64,000 bases of DNA. It comes from Henriciella pelagia (GTDB lineage Bacteria; Pseudomonadota; Alphaproteobacteria; Caulobacterales; Hyphomonadaceae). How positions within the stretch are numbered: position 1 is the first letter of the stretch; every line of letters begins with the position of its first letter. The stretch covers positions 558,001 to 622,000 of the forward strand of contig NZ_NCSU01000011.1 of assembly GCF_002088945.1 (NCBI RefSeq), written 5' to 3'. The notes beneath the pieces were generated by a model. That model was not told the DNA's origin and made no database searches. It saw nothing but the letters and a program-made list of their open reading frames with translations. A program made the translations under genes and the position numbers. Positions 1 to 9,104 of the stretch are shown here, one piece after another.

Positions 1-1
1 T

Positions 2-2284
2 GCTGTCGCGCTCGGCCTCATGGGCTGGAACACACACATCAAGGAAGACCAGCAACTCCTGCAGCTTGTTCAGCGGGATGCCCTGTTGGCAGGCGAGCGG
101 CTTAACCGCAACGTCGAACGGGTCATTGACCGGCTGGACCGCGAGCTTCGGGACGGAACGCGTCTCGCCAGAATTGATCGGGCCTATGTCGGCGTCGATG
201 CACTGATGGACCTCTCGCAAGCAAAGGCCTCCAATGATGCCGGAGTGGCAGCGCTTGCAGACACGGCATCGACACTGATCGCGCAGGATCGACGGCTGAG
301 ACTACTCAATGATGGTCGCATGATGCTGGTCCACGTGCCCGCAAATGGGAACGCGATCATTGCGACGGTCGCTGCGGAGCGCTGGATTCCGGCACCTGCC
401 AGCGGTGACCGCCTCGGCATTTACGGATCATCGACGGCCAGCCTTGGCGACCGCAGCGTCCTGGCGCCGTCGTCCGAAAATCTGCGGACCGGTTCCGGCT
501 TTCGGTATGACGGAATCACAAAGCGGTCTGCGACCGCTTGTGTGGGAATTGGCAAAGCTGAATTCTCGCTCTGCGTTTCACGCGCCAGCCCGCTCCTGAC
601 GACCGAGACCGGGATCGATCTCCTTTTATACTTCCTCCTTCTCGCCGCACCGACCCTTGCCATTACTGGCCTCTACTCGACGATCGGACGCAACCAAACA
701 GAGCTTCCAAAGCGCGCAAGCGCATCGGAGACAGGGGCTGACAAAAAGTCCGTCGGTGCCGCGACCGTCCATGCCGGCATCGGTACATGGAGCCTGCAAC
801 CGGACACCGGGCAGGTCGTTGTCGACAGTCAGGGTGCGCGCGTACTCGGCATGAATTCACATGGCGAGATGATGTCGTCCGACATGATGAGCCATGTCTA
901 TGCGGCTCATCGCGACGCATTCGAGGCAGCCCTGGCCTCGGCGCGATCAGGCGTGCCTTTCTCAAGCGTGTTTGCAACGTCCATGTCAGGCGGCGAGAAC
1001 TGGGTCGAAGCCCGTGGCAGCCTCGTCTATGGCCAGGACACCGCCATGCCTGCCATCATGGGCGTGTTCTTCGACGTCACCGGCACAATTCGAGCACAGG
1101 AGCGGCAGAAGACGGCCGAAGCGCGTCTCAGAAACGCCATTGAAGGTTTCCCCTGCCCCTTCGCGCTATGGGACCGCAACCGCCGCCTCGCCTACTGGAA
1201 CAAGTCCTTTGAGGCGACTTTTGGGCTTGGCGAAATCCTGCGCCCAGGCACGAGCCACGAAACGGTCATGGTGGCGCGCAGCGGAAATATCATAAGTGAG
1301 AAAGCCAACGCCGACGATTCCGGCATTTCGCTTCTCGGCATGCGCAATGGTGACTGGATCAAGCTGATCGAACGCCCGATCCCTTCTGGCGGCATGATCA
1401 GTTTCGGCCTTGACGTCACCAGTGACGTCAAGGCCGAGGAGGAACTGAACCGGCAGCGGAAGAAGCTCAAGACGCTGGTGCAGGAGCTCGAAGTCTCCGA
1501 GGGCCGCAATGCTGAACTGGCACGCAAGTACAATGAAGAAAAGGCGAAAGCCGAGCGCTCCGCCGATTCCAAGAGCGCCTTCCTTGCCAATATGAGCCAT
1601 GAGTTGCGCACGCCGCTCAATGCCATCAATGGTTTCTCGGAAATCCTCGTGAACGAAATGTATGGACCGCTGGGCCACAAGCGGTATCGCGAATATGTCC
1701 GCGATATCCTGACATCGGGCCAGCACCTGCTCGACATGATCAATGACATCCTCGACATCGCAAAGATCGAGGCCGGCAAGATGACGATCGACCCCAAGCC
1801 GATCGACCTCGTCGACCCGGTCGATGCGGCCGTACGCATGATCCGCCGGAAAGCCGAGGACAAAGGCGTCACGATGAGCCTGCAGGCGGAGAATGGACTG
1901 CCGGAAGTCGATGCCGACCACCGCGCCGTTCGTCAGATGGTCCTCAATCTCCTGTCGAATGCAATCAAGTTCACCGACGATGGCGGCCGGATCATGGTGG
2001 CGGTCCAGCGCCGCGATGATTTCGTGCGTGTTGCCGTTCGCGATACAGGTGTTGGCATTCCCAAGGAGCACCTGCCGCGGCTTGCCCAGCCTTTCGAACA
2101 GGTGAGTGAGACGCGTGATCGCAATTATGAAGGCACTGGTCTTGGCCTGGCGCTCACCAAATCCTTTGCCGAAATGCATGGCGGGCGGTTCGCGATTGCC
2201 AGTGAAGTCGGCAAGGGGACGATGGTCAGCTTCTTCCTGCCGATCAGCAAAGATGCGGCCCGCTCGGACCGCAACGTCGCCTGA
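2..2284 (+). CDS. Membrane sensor histidine kinase, PleC/DivJ-like (5' end outside window)
   Basis: The reading frame is open to the window edge and the codons before the first ATG (20) are hydrophobic, so the first transmembrane helix and true start probably lie upstream. Numbering from that ATG: an extracytoplasmic stretch to about residue 195, a second membrane helix at about 200-220, a PAS-like segment from about 250, a second PAS at about 375-470 (FALWDRNRRLAYWN), a short coiled coil, then HisKA with phospho-acceptor His527 in SHELRTPLN, and an HATPase domain with N box NLLSNAIKF, DTGVGIP and GTGLGLAL. No receiver domain follows, so it should phosphorylate a separate response regulator. 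The H-box context (NAINGFSEIL) resembles PleC/DivJ/PdhS kinases that control the alphaproteobacterial cell cycle; assignment to one of these is inference. It converges on the Mla operon with no gap between the stop codons. Confidence 0.9.
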   Translation, partial: AVALGLMGWNTHIKEDQQLLQLVQRDALLAGERLNRNVERVIDRLDRELRDGTRLARIDRAYVGVDALMDLSQAKASNDAGVAALADTASTLIAQDRRLRLLNDGRMMLVHVPANGNAIIATVAAERWIPAPASGDRLGIYGSSTASLGDRSVLAPSSENLRTGSGFRYDGITKRSATACVGIGKAEFSLCVSRASPLLTTETGIDLLLYFLLLAAPTLAITGLYSTIGRNQTELPKRASASETGADKKSVGAATVHAGIGTWSLQPDTGQVVVDSQGARVLGMNSHGEMMSSDMMSHVYAAHRDAFEAALASARSGVPFSSVFATSMSGGENWVEARGSLVYGQDTAMPAIMGVFFDVTGTIRAQERQKTAEARLRNAIEGFPCPFALWDRNRRLAYWNKSFEATFGLGEILRPGTSHETVMVARSGNIISEKANADDSGISLLGMRNGDWIKLIERPIPSGGMISFGLDVTSDVKAEEELNRQRKKLKTLVQELEVSEGRNAELARKYNEEKAKAERSADSKSAFLANMSHELRTPLNAINGFSEILVNEMYGPLGHKRYREYVRDILTSGQHLLDMINDILDIAKIEAGKMTIDPKPIDLVDPVDAAVRMIRRKAEDKGVTMSLQAENGLPEVDADHRAVRQMVLNLLSNAIKFTDDGGRIMVAVQRRDDFVRVAVRDTGVGIPKEHLPRLAQPFEQVSETRDRNYEGTGLGLALTKSFAEMHGGRFAIASEVGKGTMVSFFLPISKDAARSDRNVA

Positions 2285-2884
2285 TCAGTCGGTTCGTGTA
2301 AGGCCTTCAGATTCGGCCGCCACAAAAGCAGCCGCCTTGTCCACGCAGGCCTGCCCAGCATCCGCCAGCGCTTTCGCCCGGGCCTGCACCTTGTCGCTGG
2401 TAGAGGCAGCCCGTGCATTCACCTTGGTCTGCGCAAGCGGCTGACGCGTTCGCCCATCAAGCAGGGTGAGCTGCAGCTCGCAGACGCCTTCATTTCCCTC
2501 AAGCGTGAAATCAGCAACGCGCCAGTAAAGCTCGGCGGCGCCGCTTACACCCGTGGCATCGTCAACAGCCAGCCCTGCCCCATCGGAAGAGAAGGCATCG
2601 ACCATCGCAACCTGTAACAGACGGGTCATGCGGTCGGCCCAGGCAATGCCTTCCACGACGCGCAACCCGTCCTGTGGGCCTTTGGCGGCAATATTCCGGC
2701 TCGCAAACAGGCGCGGCGCATCCGGCTCCCGGATCACGATATGCGAACTCAGCGCAATCTTGGTTGCTGGACCGGCAATCTGGTAGAGCGCTTTCGGTTT
2801 CGGTTGCTCCGGCAAGACCGACACGCATGCTGACAGTCCGAGGACCATGGCGAGGAAACCGATTCTATGGGGCGTCGAACGCAT
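2285..2884 (-). CDS. ABC-type transport auxiliary lipoprotein (Mla/Pqi-associated)
   Basis: A 199-residue protein with a lipoprotein signal: hydrophobic stretch then lipobox LSAC with Cys20. It is the last gene of a Mla-type operon, beginning 2 bp after the MCE gene. Position, size and lipid anchor match the auxiliary lipoprotein family (PqiC/DUF330-like) that accompanies MCE transporters in alphaproteobacteria and probably sits at the inner face of the outer membrane, linking the MCE bridge to it. The body has the family's alternating strand pattern (ALYQIAG, IVIREPDAPR, VEGIAWADR), recognised by similarity in style only. No MlaC-like soluble periplasmic carrier is seen in the operon. Confidence 0.8.
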   Translation of the reverse strand: MRSTPHRIGFLAMVLGLSACVSVLPEQPKPKALYQIAGPATKIALSSHIVIREPDAPRLFASRNIAAKGPQDGLRVVEGIAWADRMTRLLQVAMVDAFSSDGAGLAVDDATGVSGAAELYWRVADFTLEGNEGVCELQLTLLDGRTRQPLAQTKVNARAASTSDKVQARAKALADAGQACVDKAAAFVAAESEGLTRTD

Positions 2885-2886
2885 GA

Positions 2887-3846
2887 CTAGCGGTCTCCTT
2901 CATAAGGAACGGGATCGCTTCTCAGCAGGCCCTGTGGATTCTGTTCAAGTTCGCGGGTCAACCGGTCGAGGCGGCGGATCAGGACCCGCAAGTCCTGTGC
3001 GATAAGCCGGAAGTCCACAACAGCATCGGTTGCAGGCCCTTCAATCACGGTTGCCGCCGCATCAACAGCGCGCTTGCCGCTCTCAATCCCTTCGCGGGCG
3101 GTCGCCGTGATGTCCTCGAGCTCGCCGAGAAGTGCGGATACCTCCGCACCGATACGAGCCACCTCCGCGTCGGCAGTGCTGCCAAACTGGCCGAGCGACC
3201 TGGACGCCTGATCGAAGCTTTCGGCGGCATCATTGATGTTGGCAAGGACGTCAGCAAAATCGGCAGTGAATGTGCCCTCACCGCTCAATGCTGCCGAGAT
3301 GGTTTCAATGTTTGCGATAGTGCGAGAAACAGATTCGATGTTCTCTTCGCTAAGCAACTTGTCGAAGCGTTCCAGCGCCAGCGTCGCGCGGCCCATGACT
3401 TCGGTTCCGCTTGAAAAGAGTTCAGATACCGGGCTCTGGATCGCCTTGATCACAGGAACGTCCTGACCGGCCTCTCGGCGCAGAGAGCCAGCATTGGGCG
3501 AGCCCGCATTGATCTGAACGAATGTTACGCCTGTGATGCCGGCGAACTCGATGCTTGCGGTTGAATCGGTTTTCACCGGCGTCTCTGCATCGACGCGAAT
3601 GCGCGCGCGGACCTTGGAATCATCTTCCCGATCGATCCCGATGCGCGTCACTTCACCGACCTTGATGCCGATATAGCGAACGGATGCGCCGTCTTCGAGG
3701 CTGACAGGCCCCTCGAAGACGATGTCGTAATTCTCGTATTCGTGATTGAATTGCGACTGACCAAGCCACAGCACGAAGCCCAGCCCCATCAAGGCTGCAA
3801 GCAGCACAAACGCGCCGATCATTGCGTAATTGGCTCTGGTTTCCAT
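2887..3846 (-). CDS. mlaD: MlaD-family MCE protein, lipid transport
   Basis: The protein begins METRANY, a typical opening of alphaproteobacterial MlaD proteins, so ATG 3846 is chosen over a GTG one codon upstream. That ATG overlaps the stop of the ATPase gene (TGATG), implying translational coupling. There is one N-terminal membrane helix (about 7-28), then an MCE domain (about 40-118) with the usual G-x-x-V-R-Y-x-G-I-x-V-G pattern (GASVRYIGIKVG), then a long helical tail of nearly 200 residues. By family knowledge it forms a hexameric ring or needle in the periplasm carrying lipids between the membranes. It works with the adjacent permease, ATPase and auxiliary lipoprotein. Confidence 0.92.
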   Translation of the reverse strand: METRANYAMIGAFVLLAALMGLGFVLWLGQSQFNHEYENYDIVFEGPVSLEDGASVRYIGIKVGEVTRIGIDREDDSKVRARIRVDAETPVKTDSTASIEFAGITGVTFVQINAGSPNAGSLRREAGQDVPVIKAIQSPVSELFSSGTEVMGRATLALERFDKLLSEENIESVSRTIANIETISAALSGEGTFTADFADVLANINDAAESFDQASRSLGQFGSTADAEVARIGAEVSALLGELEDITATAREGIESGKRAVDAAATVIEGPATDAVVDFRLIAQDLRVLIRRLDRLTRELEQNPQGLLRSDPVPYEGDR

Positions 3847-4616
3847 CACTCAACCCCGGCCGCTGCAGCGCGGCCTCTTGGCCCACCAAAATAGTCCCTG
3901 ATCCAAGGATGCTCTTCCTTGCGTAATTCGTCCATGGTCCCGACAGCCAGCACCTTCCTGTCCCCAAGCACGGCAATGCGGTCACAAGTGGCTGCAAGTG
4001 TGTCGACATCGTGCGTCACAAGAAACACCGTCAAATGCAGGGAACGCTGCAAGTCCCGCACCAGCTTGTCAAAGCCGGCGGCCGTAATCGGGTCGAGGCC
4101 GGCCGTTGGCTCATCAAGGAACAGGATCGGCGGATCGAGCGCCATCGCACGGGCCAGCGCGGCGCGCTTGCGCATCCCGCCTGACAGGTCTGACGGGTAC
4201 TTGTCACCTGCAGATGTTTCGAGGCCGGACATGCGGATCTTCATATCGGCAAGCTGGCGCATGAAAGGCCGCGACAGGTTCGCGTGCTCTTTCAGGGGCG
4301 CTATCACATTCTCACGGACGGTAAGGTTTGAGAAAAGCGCGCCGTCCTGAAACATGATGCCCCAGAACTGCTGGACACGGCTGAGTTCGTCGCCCTCGAC
4401 ACCCGTCACATCCTCACCAAAGACCTCAACCTCTCCTGCCGCAGGCGTCTTCAGGCCGACAATCGCTCTCAGGAGCACGGACTTGCCGCAGCCCGATGGG
4501 CCGATAATGCCCATGATCTCACCTTCGCACACATCGAGGTCGAGGTTTTCATGCACGACATGGCTGCCATAGGCAGTCTTGAGGCCGCGCACGCGGATCG
4601 CAACGCGCTCGCTCAT
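3846..4616 (-). CDS. mlaF: MlaF-family ABC transporter ATPase
   Basis: A 256-residue ABC ATPase energising the Mla-type lipid transporter from the cytoplasmic face. Walker A GPSGCGKS is at residues 39-46, followed by signature LSGGMRKR, Walker B ILFLDEP and the H-loop VTHD. The ATG at 4616 is chosen because MSERVAIRV is the natural start and it overlaps the permease stop as ATGA; the frame stays open further upstream, but that would duplicate permease coding sequence. The GMRKR variant after the signature is typical of MlaF rather than of general importers. The stop overlaps the start of mlaD. Confidence 0.93.
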   Translation of the reverse strand: MSERVAIRVRGLKTAYGSHVVHENLDLDVCEGEIMGIIGPSGCGKSVLLRAIVGLKTPAAGEVEVFGEDVTGVEGDELSRVQQFWGIMFQDGALFSNLTVRENVIAPLKEHANLSRPFMRQLADMKIRMSGLETSAGDKYPSDLSGGMRKRAALARAMALDPPILFLDEPTAGLDPITAAGFDKLVRDLQRSLHLTVFLVTHDVDTLAATCDRIAVLGDRKVLAVGTMDELRKEEHPWIRDYFGGPRGRAAAAGVE

Positions 4617-5743
4617 ATGCCCAGCTCCATGTAGAATACGGCAAACAGCGCATCGACAACGATGATCGAGAACAGCGCCTGGACGACCGAACGTGTGGTG
4701 GACTGGCCGAGCGATTGTACGCTCCCCCCCACCAGCAGGCCCTGACGACATCCGATCAGCGCAACAATCATGCCGAAGACGGGCGCCTTGGACATGCCGA
4801 CCCAGAAATTCTCGATAGGCACGAAATCGCGAAGCCGCCCGAAGAAGACGGTCGGGTTGATCTCCAGCGCCAGCCAGCTAACGAATGCACCGCCGCCAAT
4901 GCCGAAGAGCACGGCGACGAGCGTCAGAACGGGCGTCATGATCAGCATGGCATAGGCGCGCGGCACGACCAGGACATCCATCGGGTCGAGGCCGAGCGTC
5001 GTCATCGCATCGACTTCCTGACGCATCCGCATTGCGCCGATCTGCGCGGTGAACGCCGAATTGGTCCGGCCGGCAAGGATTACGGCCGTCAGGACGACGC
5101 CAAACTCCCTGAGGACAGCAATGCCGACAAGTTCGACGGTAAAGATGGTCGCCCCGAAGGCTTCCAGGGTCGTGGCACCAATAAAAGCGATAACCATGCC
5201 GACAAAGAAGGACAGAAACGCAACGATGGGCACGGCGTCGAGGCCGGATTCCTCCATAACAGAGACGAAGGCCGTCCAGCGCATCCTGGTCGGACGGACA
5301 AACATCTTCAGCATGGAAACAATCGTCTCACCGAGGAAGGCAAGCGTGTCGATGGTCTCATTCGCAAGGTTCATCACCGTGCGGCCGGTCCGCTCCAGCA
5401 GGTCAACAAAACCATGAGGTTCAGAGCGCGATCCATGTTGTTCGGGAGGTGGGCGCAGGGAGCGCGCCTGCTCGAGCAACGACGTCGCCTGCTGGCTCGC
5501 GCCTTTTGTTTGCGAACTTTCAAGACCTGACTGACTTGCAGTCCGGTCAATCAGGAAAGCTCCTGCCGTGTCCAGCTGTCCAATATTGGTGAGATCCGTT
5601 TCGAGAGAGGAAACGCCGCCGAGGTCGAGCGAGGCCAGCGCCTGCTCGACGCGGCCGAGCGTGTGCACGTTCCAGTCGCCTTTCAGCGTCAGGACACCGC
5701 GTTCACCTTCAATCTCGTATGTGTACTCTGGGTCGTCTGACAT
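4613..5743 (-). CDS. mlaE: MlaE-family permease with N-terminal STAS domain
   Basis: First gene of the four-gene Mla-like operon; 376 residues. Residues 1-95 resemble a STAS/MlaB-type domain (beta strand GVLTLKGDWNV, then TDLTNIGQLDTAGAFL with the conserved small-residue switch region). In E. coli this role is played by a separate protein, MlaB, so here it is fused. The rest is an MlaE permease with about five membrane helices (FLSFFVGMVIAFIGA; GIAVLREFGVVLTAVILAGR) and the conserved GAMRMRQEVDAM loop that contacts the ATPase. A poorly conserved linker of about 40 residues (SLRPPPEQ) joins the two parts. Its start lies about 100 bp from the divergent gene at 5846. Confidence 0.93.
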   Translation of the reverse strand: MSDDPEYTYEIEGERGVLTLKGDWNVHTLGRVEQALASLDLGGVSSLETDLTNIGQLDTAGAFLIDRTASQSGLESSQTKGASQQATSLLEQARSLRPPPEQHGSRSEPHGFVDLLERTGRTVMNLANETIDTLAFLGETIVSMLKMFVRPTRMRWTAFVSVMEESGLDAVPIVAFLSFFVGMVIAFIGATTLEAFGATIFTVELVGIAVLREFGVVLTAVILAGRTNSAFTAQIGAMRMRQEVDAMTTLGLDPMDVLVVPRAYAMLIMTPVLTLVAVLFGIGGGAFVSWLALEINPTVFFGRLRDFVPIENFWVGMSKAPVFGMIVALIGCRQGLLVGGSVQSLGQSTTRSVVQALFSIIVVDALFAVFYMELGI

Positions 5744-5845
5744 TATTCGCTTGAGGTCTGCTGGATATTTACCTTAACAGGCGAGTTTTAATTATGCCGC
5801 ATGGCATCGTGTGAAATTCAATAGAAATCAGGTACCTTTAAGGCG

Positions 5846-6823
5846 ATGACGACGCTTTCTCTCCAGAAAATCTCCTCGCCTCTGGGTCGCAGCTTCTCGA
5901 TTTCGCGCGGATCCAAACTGTCCGCCGAAACGATTGTGGTGACGCTCGAACAAGACGGAAAGCGAGGACGCGGCGAATGCGTTCCATACGGACGATATGG
6001 AGAATCAGTCGCCTCCGTCGCTGCCGAGATCGAGGCGCTTCAGGTTAAGATCAAATCCGGTCTCGACCGCGTTGCACTTCAGGAAGAAATGAGTCCCGGC
6101 GCGGCCCGATGCGCGGTTGATTGTGCGTTCTGGGACCTCGAAGCCAAGCTTAGCGGACAACCCGTCTGGCAGCTTGCCGGCCTTCCAGAGCCACAGCCGC
6201 TGCAGACGGCCGTCACCATTGTGCTCGACAGCGCCGAGGAAATGGCGCGTGCGGCCAAAATGACTGATGGCCGGCTTCTGAAGCTGAAACTCGGCGGGCG
6301 CGAGGATATGAGCCGCGTCGAAGCGGTTCATGCCGCACGTCCTGATGCGAGGCTCATCCTTGATGCGAATGAGGCGCTCGACGGCGGCGTGTTTCCGGAC
6401 ATCGTGATGCGTTCGGCAAAACTTGGTGTCGTCCTGATCGAGCAACCGTTTCCAGCCGGTGATGATGCGCTTCTGATGCGCCGTCCGCCCGAAGTGGCGA
6501 TCTGCGCCGACGAGAGCGCGCATACGAGCCGGGATGTGCAGGACCTCGCGCGCCGCTATGACGTCGTCAACGTCAAGCTCGACAAGACGGGCGGGCTGAC
6601 TGAAGGCCTCGCCATGGTGCGTGAGGCGAAAACGGCTGGCATGGGCGTCATGGTTGGCTGCATGGTTGCGGGTTCAATCAGCATGGCGCCGGCCGTGTTG
6701 CTGGGCGGCCTGGCCGATGCGGTAGATCTCGATGGTCCGCTCTGGCTTGCCAAGGACGTGCCACACGGCCTCAAATATCTCGATGGACATGTCTATCCGC
6801 CCAAACCCGAGCTCTGGGGCTAG
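5846..6823 (+). CDS. dgcA: Enolase-superfamily epimerase (dipeptide epimerase or N-acetyl-D-Glu racemase type)
   Basis: A 325-residue member of the muconate-lactonising subgroup of the enolase superfamily. The catalytic pattern is complete: K146-x-K148 (LKLKLGG), metal ligands D173 (ILDANEAL), E199 (IEQPF) and D222 (CADESAHTS), and the second-face lysine K244 (VNVKLDKTGG). The DxD-like C-terminal motif of L-Ala-D/L-Glu epimerases is plausible, so the reaction is probably epimerisation of the acidic residue of an L-Ala-Glu dipeptide from peptidoglycan, or of N-acetylglutamate. Current alphaproteobacterial annotation often uses DgcA for the latter; the symbol is tentative because no dgcN is next door. 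It converges on, and overlaps by 4 bp, an oxidase of D-amino-acid type, which supports a role in D-amino-acid handling. Confidence 0.8.
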   Translation: MTTLSLQKISSPLGRSFSISRGSKLSAETIVVTLEQDGKRGRGECVPYGRYGESVASVAAEIEALQVKIKSGLDRVALQEEMSPGAARCAVDCAFWDLEAKLSGQPVWQLAGLPEPQPLQTAVTIVLDSAEEMARAAKMTDGRLLKLKLGGREDMSRVEAVHAARPDARLILDANEALDGGVFPDIVMRSAKLGVVLIEQPFPAGDDALLMRRPPEVAICADESAHTSRDVQDLARRYDVVNVKLDKTGGLTEGLAMVREAKTAGMGVMVGCMVAGSISMAPAVLLGGLADAVDLDGPLWLAKDVPHGLKYLDGHVYPPKPELWG

Positions 6824-7905
6824 ACAGCCGCCTTCAGGGCGAAGACCTGCCGCGCGCGTGCCGCTAGACGCGCATGCTGATAGAGGATGCGCTCTGTCTC
6901 GGCAGGATCGGGTTCCAGCGACCATACGTCCCGTCGGCGCGTTCCGCCGAGTACGATGCTCGTCTCCCGTGGAAACATGTAAAGCTGCCCGTCTTCGGCG
7001 TGCGCGGTGTAGGAATAATCGATTTCCGGCTGCGGATGCAGGCGCACAAGCTGTCCCCAGACAGGGTGCACGGCTGTGTCACCAAACAATGCCCCTGCCC
7101 CAAGTCCAGTGCAGTTCACAATCACCGGCTGAGCAAGCGTCAGGGTATGCTGCGGTGACTGAAACCGTTCTGTGTAGAATACGACCCCCATATCCCGCGC
7201 CTCCTGCATGAGATATGGCAGATAAAGGCTCATATCGATCATGGTTGGGCGGCTCATCGCATTGAAGGGACAGCCGAAAAGCGTTTTCTCGCCCGGCTCA
7301 GCCGCATCCTGTCGGCGACGCTGGAGAAAGTGGTGGCGAACGCGCGTGACGCCCGTGCCGGGCTTGTCCTCATAGGCATCGAAACCTGTCCGGGCGAGCG
7401 CATTGACGCGCGAGACGATTTCCGGATCGACGTCGCCATAGGCATCCGCTGTCAGGATGAGCGCACCGGCGACATTCGACGTCACATAGGGATGAAACTT
7501 CTCCGCATAAACGGTTACGCGCTTTCCCTGCCGCGCAAGAATAAGCGCCGTCGTCAGCCCCTGAGCGCCGGCACCGATCACGGCAACATCGTTCGCTTCG
7601 GTTTCTGCCACGAGGCCGGTCGCAAGTGTGGCACATCCCCAGGACAGCGTGACGCCGTCGCCTTCGTGACCGTAATTGTGCACGATGATCTTGTCACCGA
7701 AGGGTTCAGCCGCCAGCCGGAAGCCGCCATCACGTCCCGGCCGCAGGCCGACAACTATCTCCTTGATGCGTTCGGCACGTACACCCACAGGGTAGAATGG
7801 CGCGGACCTGGCTTCATATTCAGAAAGACGCAGGCGTTCAGTCGTGGCGCAGGCGGCGATCAGACCGCCCGTGAGCCCCAGAAGAACGCCGCGCCGGTCA
7901 AGCAT
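6820..7905 (-). CDS. Exported D-amino-acid oxidase-like FAD protein with permuted domain order
   Basis: 361 residues starting MLDRRG at ATG 7905. The N-terminus has a twin arginine (R4-R5), a hydrophobic stretch and lipobox IAAC with Cys19, so it is probably a Tat-exported lipoprotein, fitting an FAD enzyme folded before export. All hallmark motifs of D-amino-acid oxidases are present, but in an unusual order. The normally C-terminal GLRPxR (residues 53-58) and HNYGHxGxGxTxxWG (76-90) come first. They are followed by the normally N-terminal Rossmann motif GAGAQGL (111-117) and the NVAGAL segment. The chain ends just after LGGTRRRD and a helix, where a canonical enzyme would continue into GLRPxR. 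Predicted function is oxidative deamination of a D-amino acid in the periplasm. The start overlaps the upstream gene by 8 bp, implying an operon. Substrate is unknown. Confidence 0.85.
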   Translation of the reverse strand: MLDRRGVLLGLTGGLIAACATTERLRLSEYEARSAPFYPVGVRAERIKEIVVGLRPGRDGGFRLAAEPFGDKIIVHNYGHEGDGVTLSWGCATLATGLVAETEANDVAVIGAGAQGLTTALILARQGKRVTVYAEKFHPYVTSNVAGALILTADAYGDVDPEIVSRVNALARTGFDAYEDKPGTGVTRVRHHFLQRRRQDAAEPGEKTLFGCPFNAMSRPTMIDMSLYLPYLMQEARDMGVVFYTERFQSPQHTLTLAQPVIVNCTGLGAGALFGDTAVHPVWGQLVRLHPQPEIDYSYTAHAEDGQLYMFPRETSIVLGGTRRRDVWSLEPDPAETERILYQHARLAARARQVFALKAAV

Positions 7906-8995
7906 CCAGCACGTCTTTCCAGCCCGACGGTGCATGCGGCCCGATATAGAGCTGCTCCAACGCCCCGATGCCTTCCGATGAGAGGCCGTCCGGTCCTTCG
8001 TGGCGAACCTTGCTGATAGCCTGAATATGAAGATTGTCCGGTTGGTTCCAGGGCATGACGTCCGGTTTGAAATCTTCCCGTTCGATAGCGTATTCGCCTT
8101 TGTACACACCGTGACCCCAGCCTGGGTGGCCGTAACCGAGGCCTTTCATCTGGAAGACAGCCATCGGCTCATAATGGACCTTGTGCTCGCGGCCCTGTCC
8201 ATCGGTCACGGTAAGGACGCCCTTTCGAACGCGGCGCGTGCCTGCATCGTATTCAGCTGCAAACGTCGGCGCTTCAAGATGTAGCAATTCATCTGTGCCG
8301 GCGCCGTCCATTGCAAGGACCGACCGGGTGTTCCAGCTGTTGCCTTTCTCATCCTCATTGACGTGAAAATAGAGTGACAGATTGGGAAAGTTGAGCGGCG
8401 TCCAGACCCAGTAGAACTGGAAGGGCTTTTCCGGGATGACTGGTTGAGGGTCCTGCGCACCGATCGGGCGTATGCCCCAGCTACGGTCCCGTGTGCCGAA
8501 ATAACTGTCGACTTCGATGCGCTCGCCATCGATCTCAATCCACCCTGTCCATCGACCATTCTGGGTCATGCGCGTGACATCCATGACGGTCCGCGAACCA
8601 TTCCTGCGCTGGAAGCGCGGTTCCTCAATCGGAAAATGCCGCCCTTCAAATGTGAGTTCTGCGGAGATGCCTTCAGCATCATCCAGTGTGATCTTCACCG
8701 AATGGAGCGGCTGCAAGACGTCAATCTTCATCGGGCCGACACGCACATCCATACGCTCATGGTTCATGATGCGCGACAGATGGATCGACTTCTGCACCCC
8801 GTCTTTCAGCACTGAAAATGCGCCATCCATGATGTTGAGATGCGGGTAGACGCCAAAGGCCGCTCCGAAGAAGACCGAGCCATCCCTGGAATACCCGTTG
8901 AAGAAGTAGCGGTCATAGAAGTTACGGTCAGATCCGGCGACCCAGACAGGCTCCGGTGTCTGGTGAATTGGGTATTCATCGCCCCAGGTGAGCAT
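7898..8995 (-). CDS. Unrecognised 365-residue protein, possibly AttH/lipocalin-like fold
   Basis: No catalytic signature is recognised. The protein has no signal peptide and is rich in aromatic residues and short beta strands. Segments such as RDRSWGIRP, FYWVWTPLNFPNLSLYFHV and GHPGWGHGVYKGE resemble double beta-barrel proteins of the AttH/CrtC (hydroxyneurosporene synthase) type, often found near acyl-CoA and steroid catabolism genes. That comparison is by pattern only. The start at 8995 has a good ribosome site (GAGGAAA 5-6 bp upstream). Its last codons overlap the start of the oxidase-like gene, so the two are likely co-translated and may act on related compounds. Co-membership of this operon is the best clue to function. 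Confidence 0.7.
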   Translation of the reverse strand: MLTWGDEYPIHQTPEPVWVAGSDRNFYDRYFFNGYSRDGSVFFGAAFGVYPHLNIMDGAFSVLKDGVQKSIHLSRIMNHERMDVRVGPMKIDVLQPLHSVKITLDDAEGISAELTFEGRHFPIEEPRFQRRNGSRTVMDVTRMTQNGRWTGWIEIDGERIEVDSYFGTRDRSWGIRPIGAQDPQPVIPEKPFQFYWVWTPLNFPNLSLYFHVNEDEKGNSWNTRSVLAMDGAGTDELLHLEAPTFAAEYDAGTRRVRKGVLTVTDGQGREHKVHYEPMAVFQMKGLGYGHPGWGHGVYKGEYAIEREDFKPDVMPWNQPDNLHIQAISKVRHEGPDGLSSEGIGALEQLYIGPHAPSGWKDVLDA

Positions 8996-9104
8996 GTGCG
9001 TTTCCTCTCTTTGCGTGACCTCTTGGCGGGTCGAGCCTCGTATCTAAAGTGTCTGCTCAAAGAAACTGGATCAATCTCTGACGCCGGGGAAAAGGATTAA
9101 GTCA

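Noticed and set aside
1166..2179. Antisense frame in the histidine kinase gene
   Set aside because: The kinase motifs are unambiguous on the plus strand.
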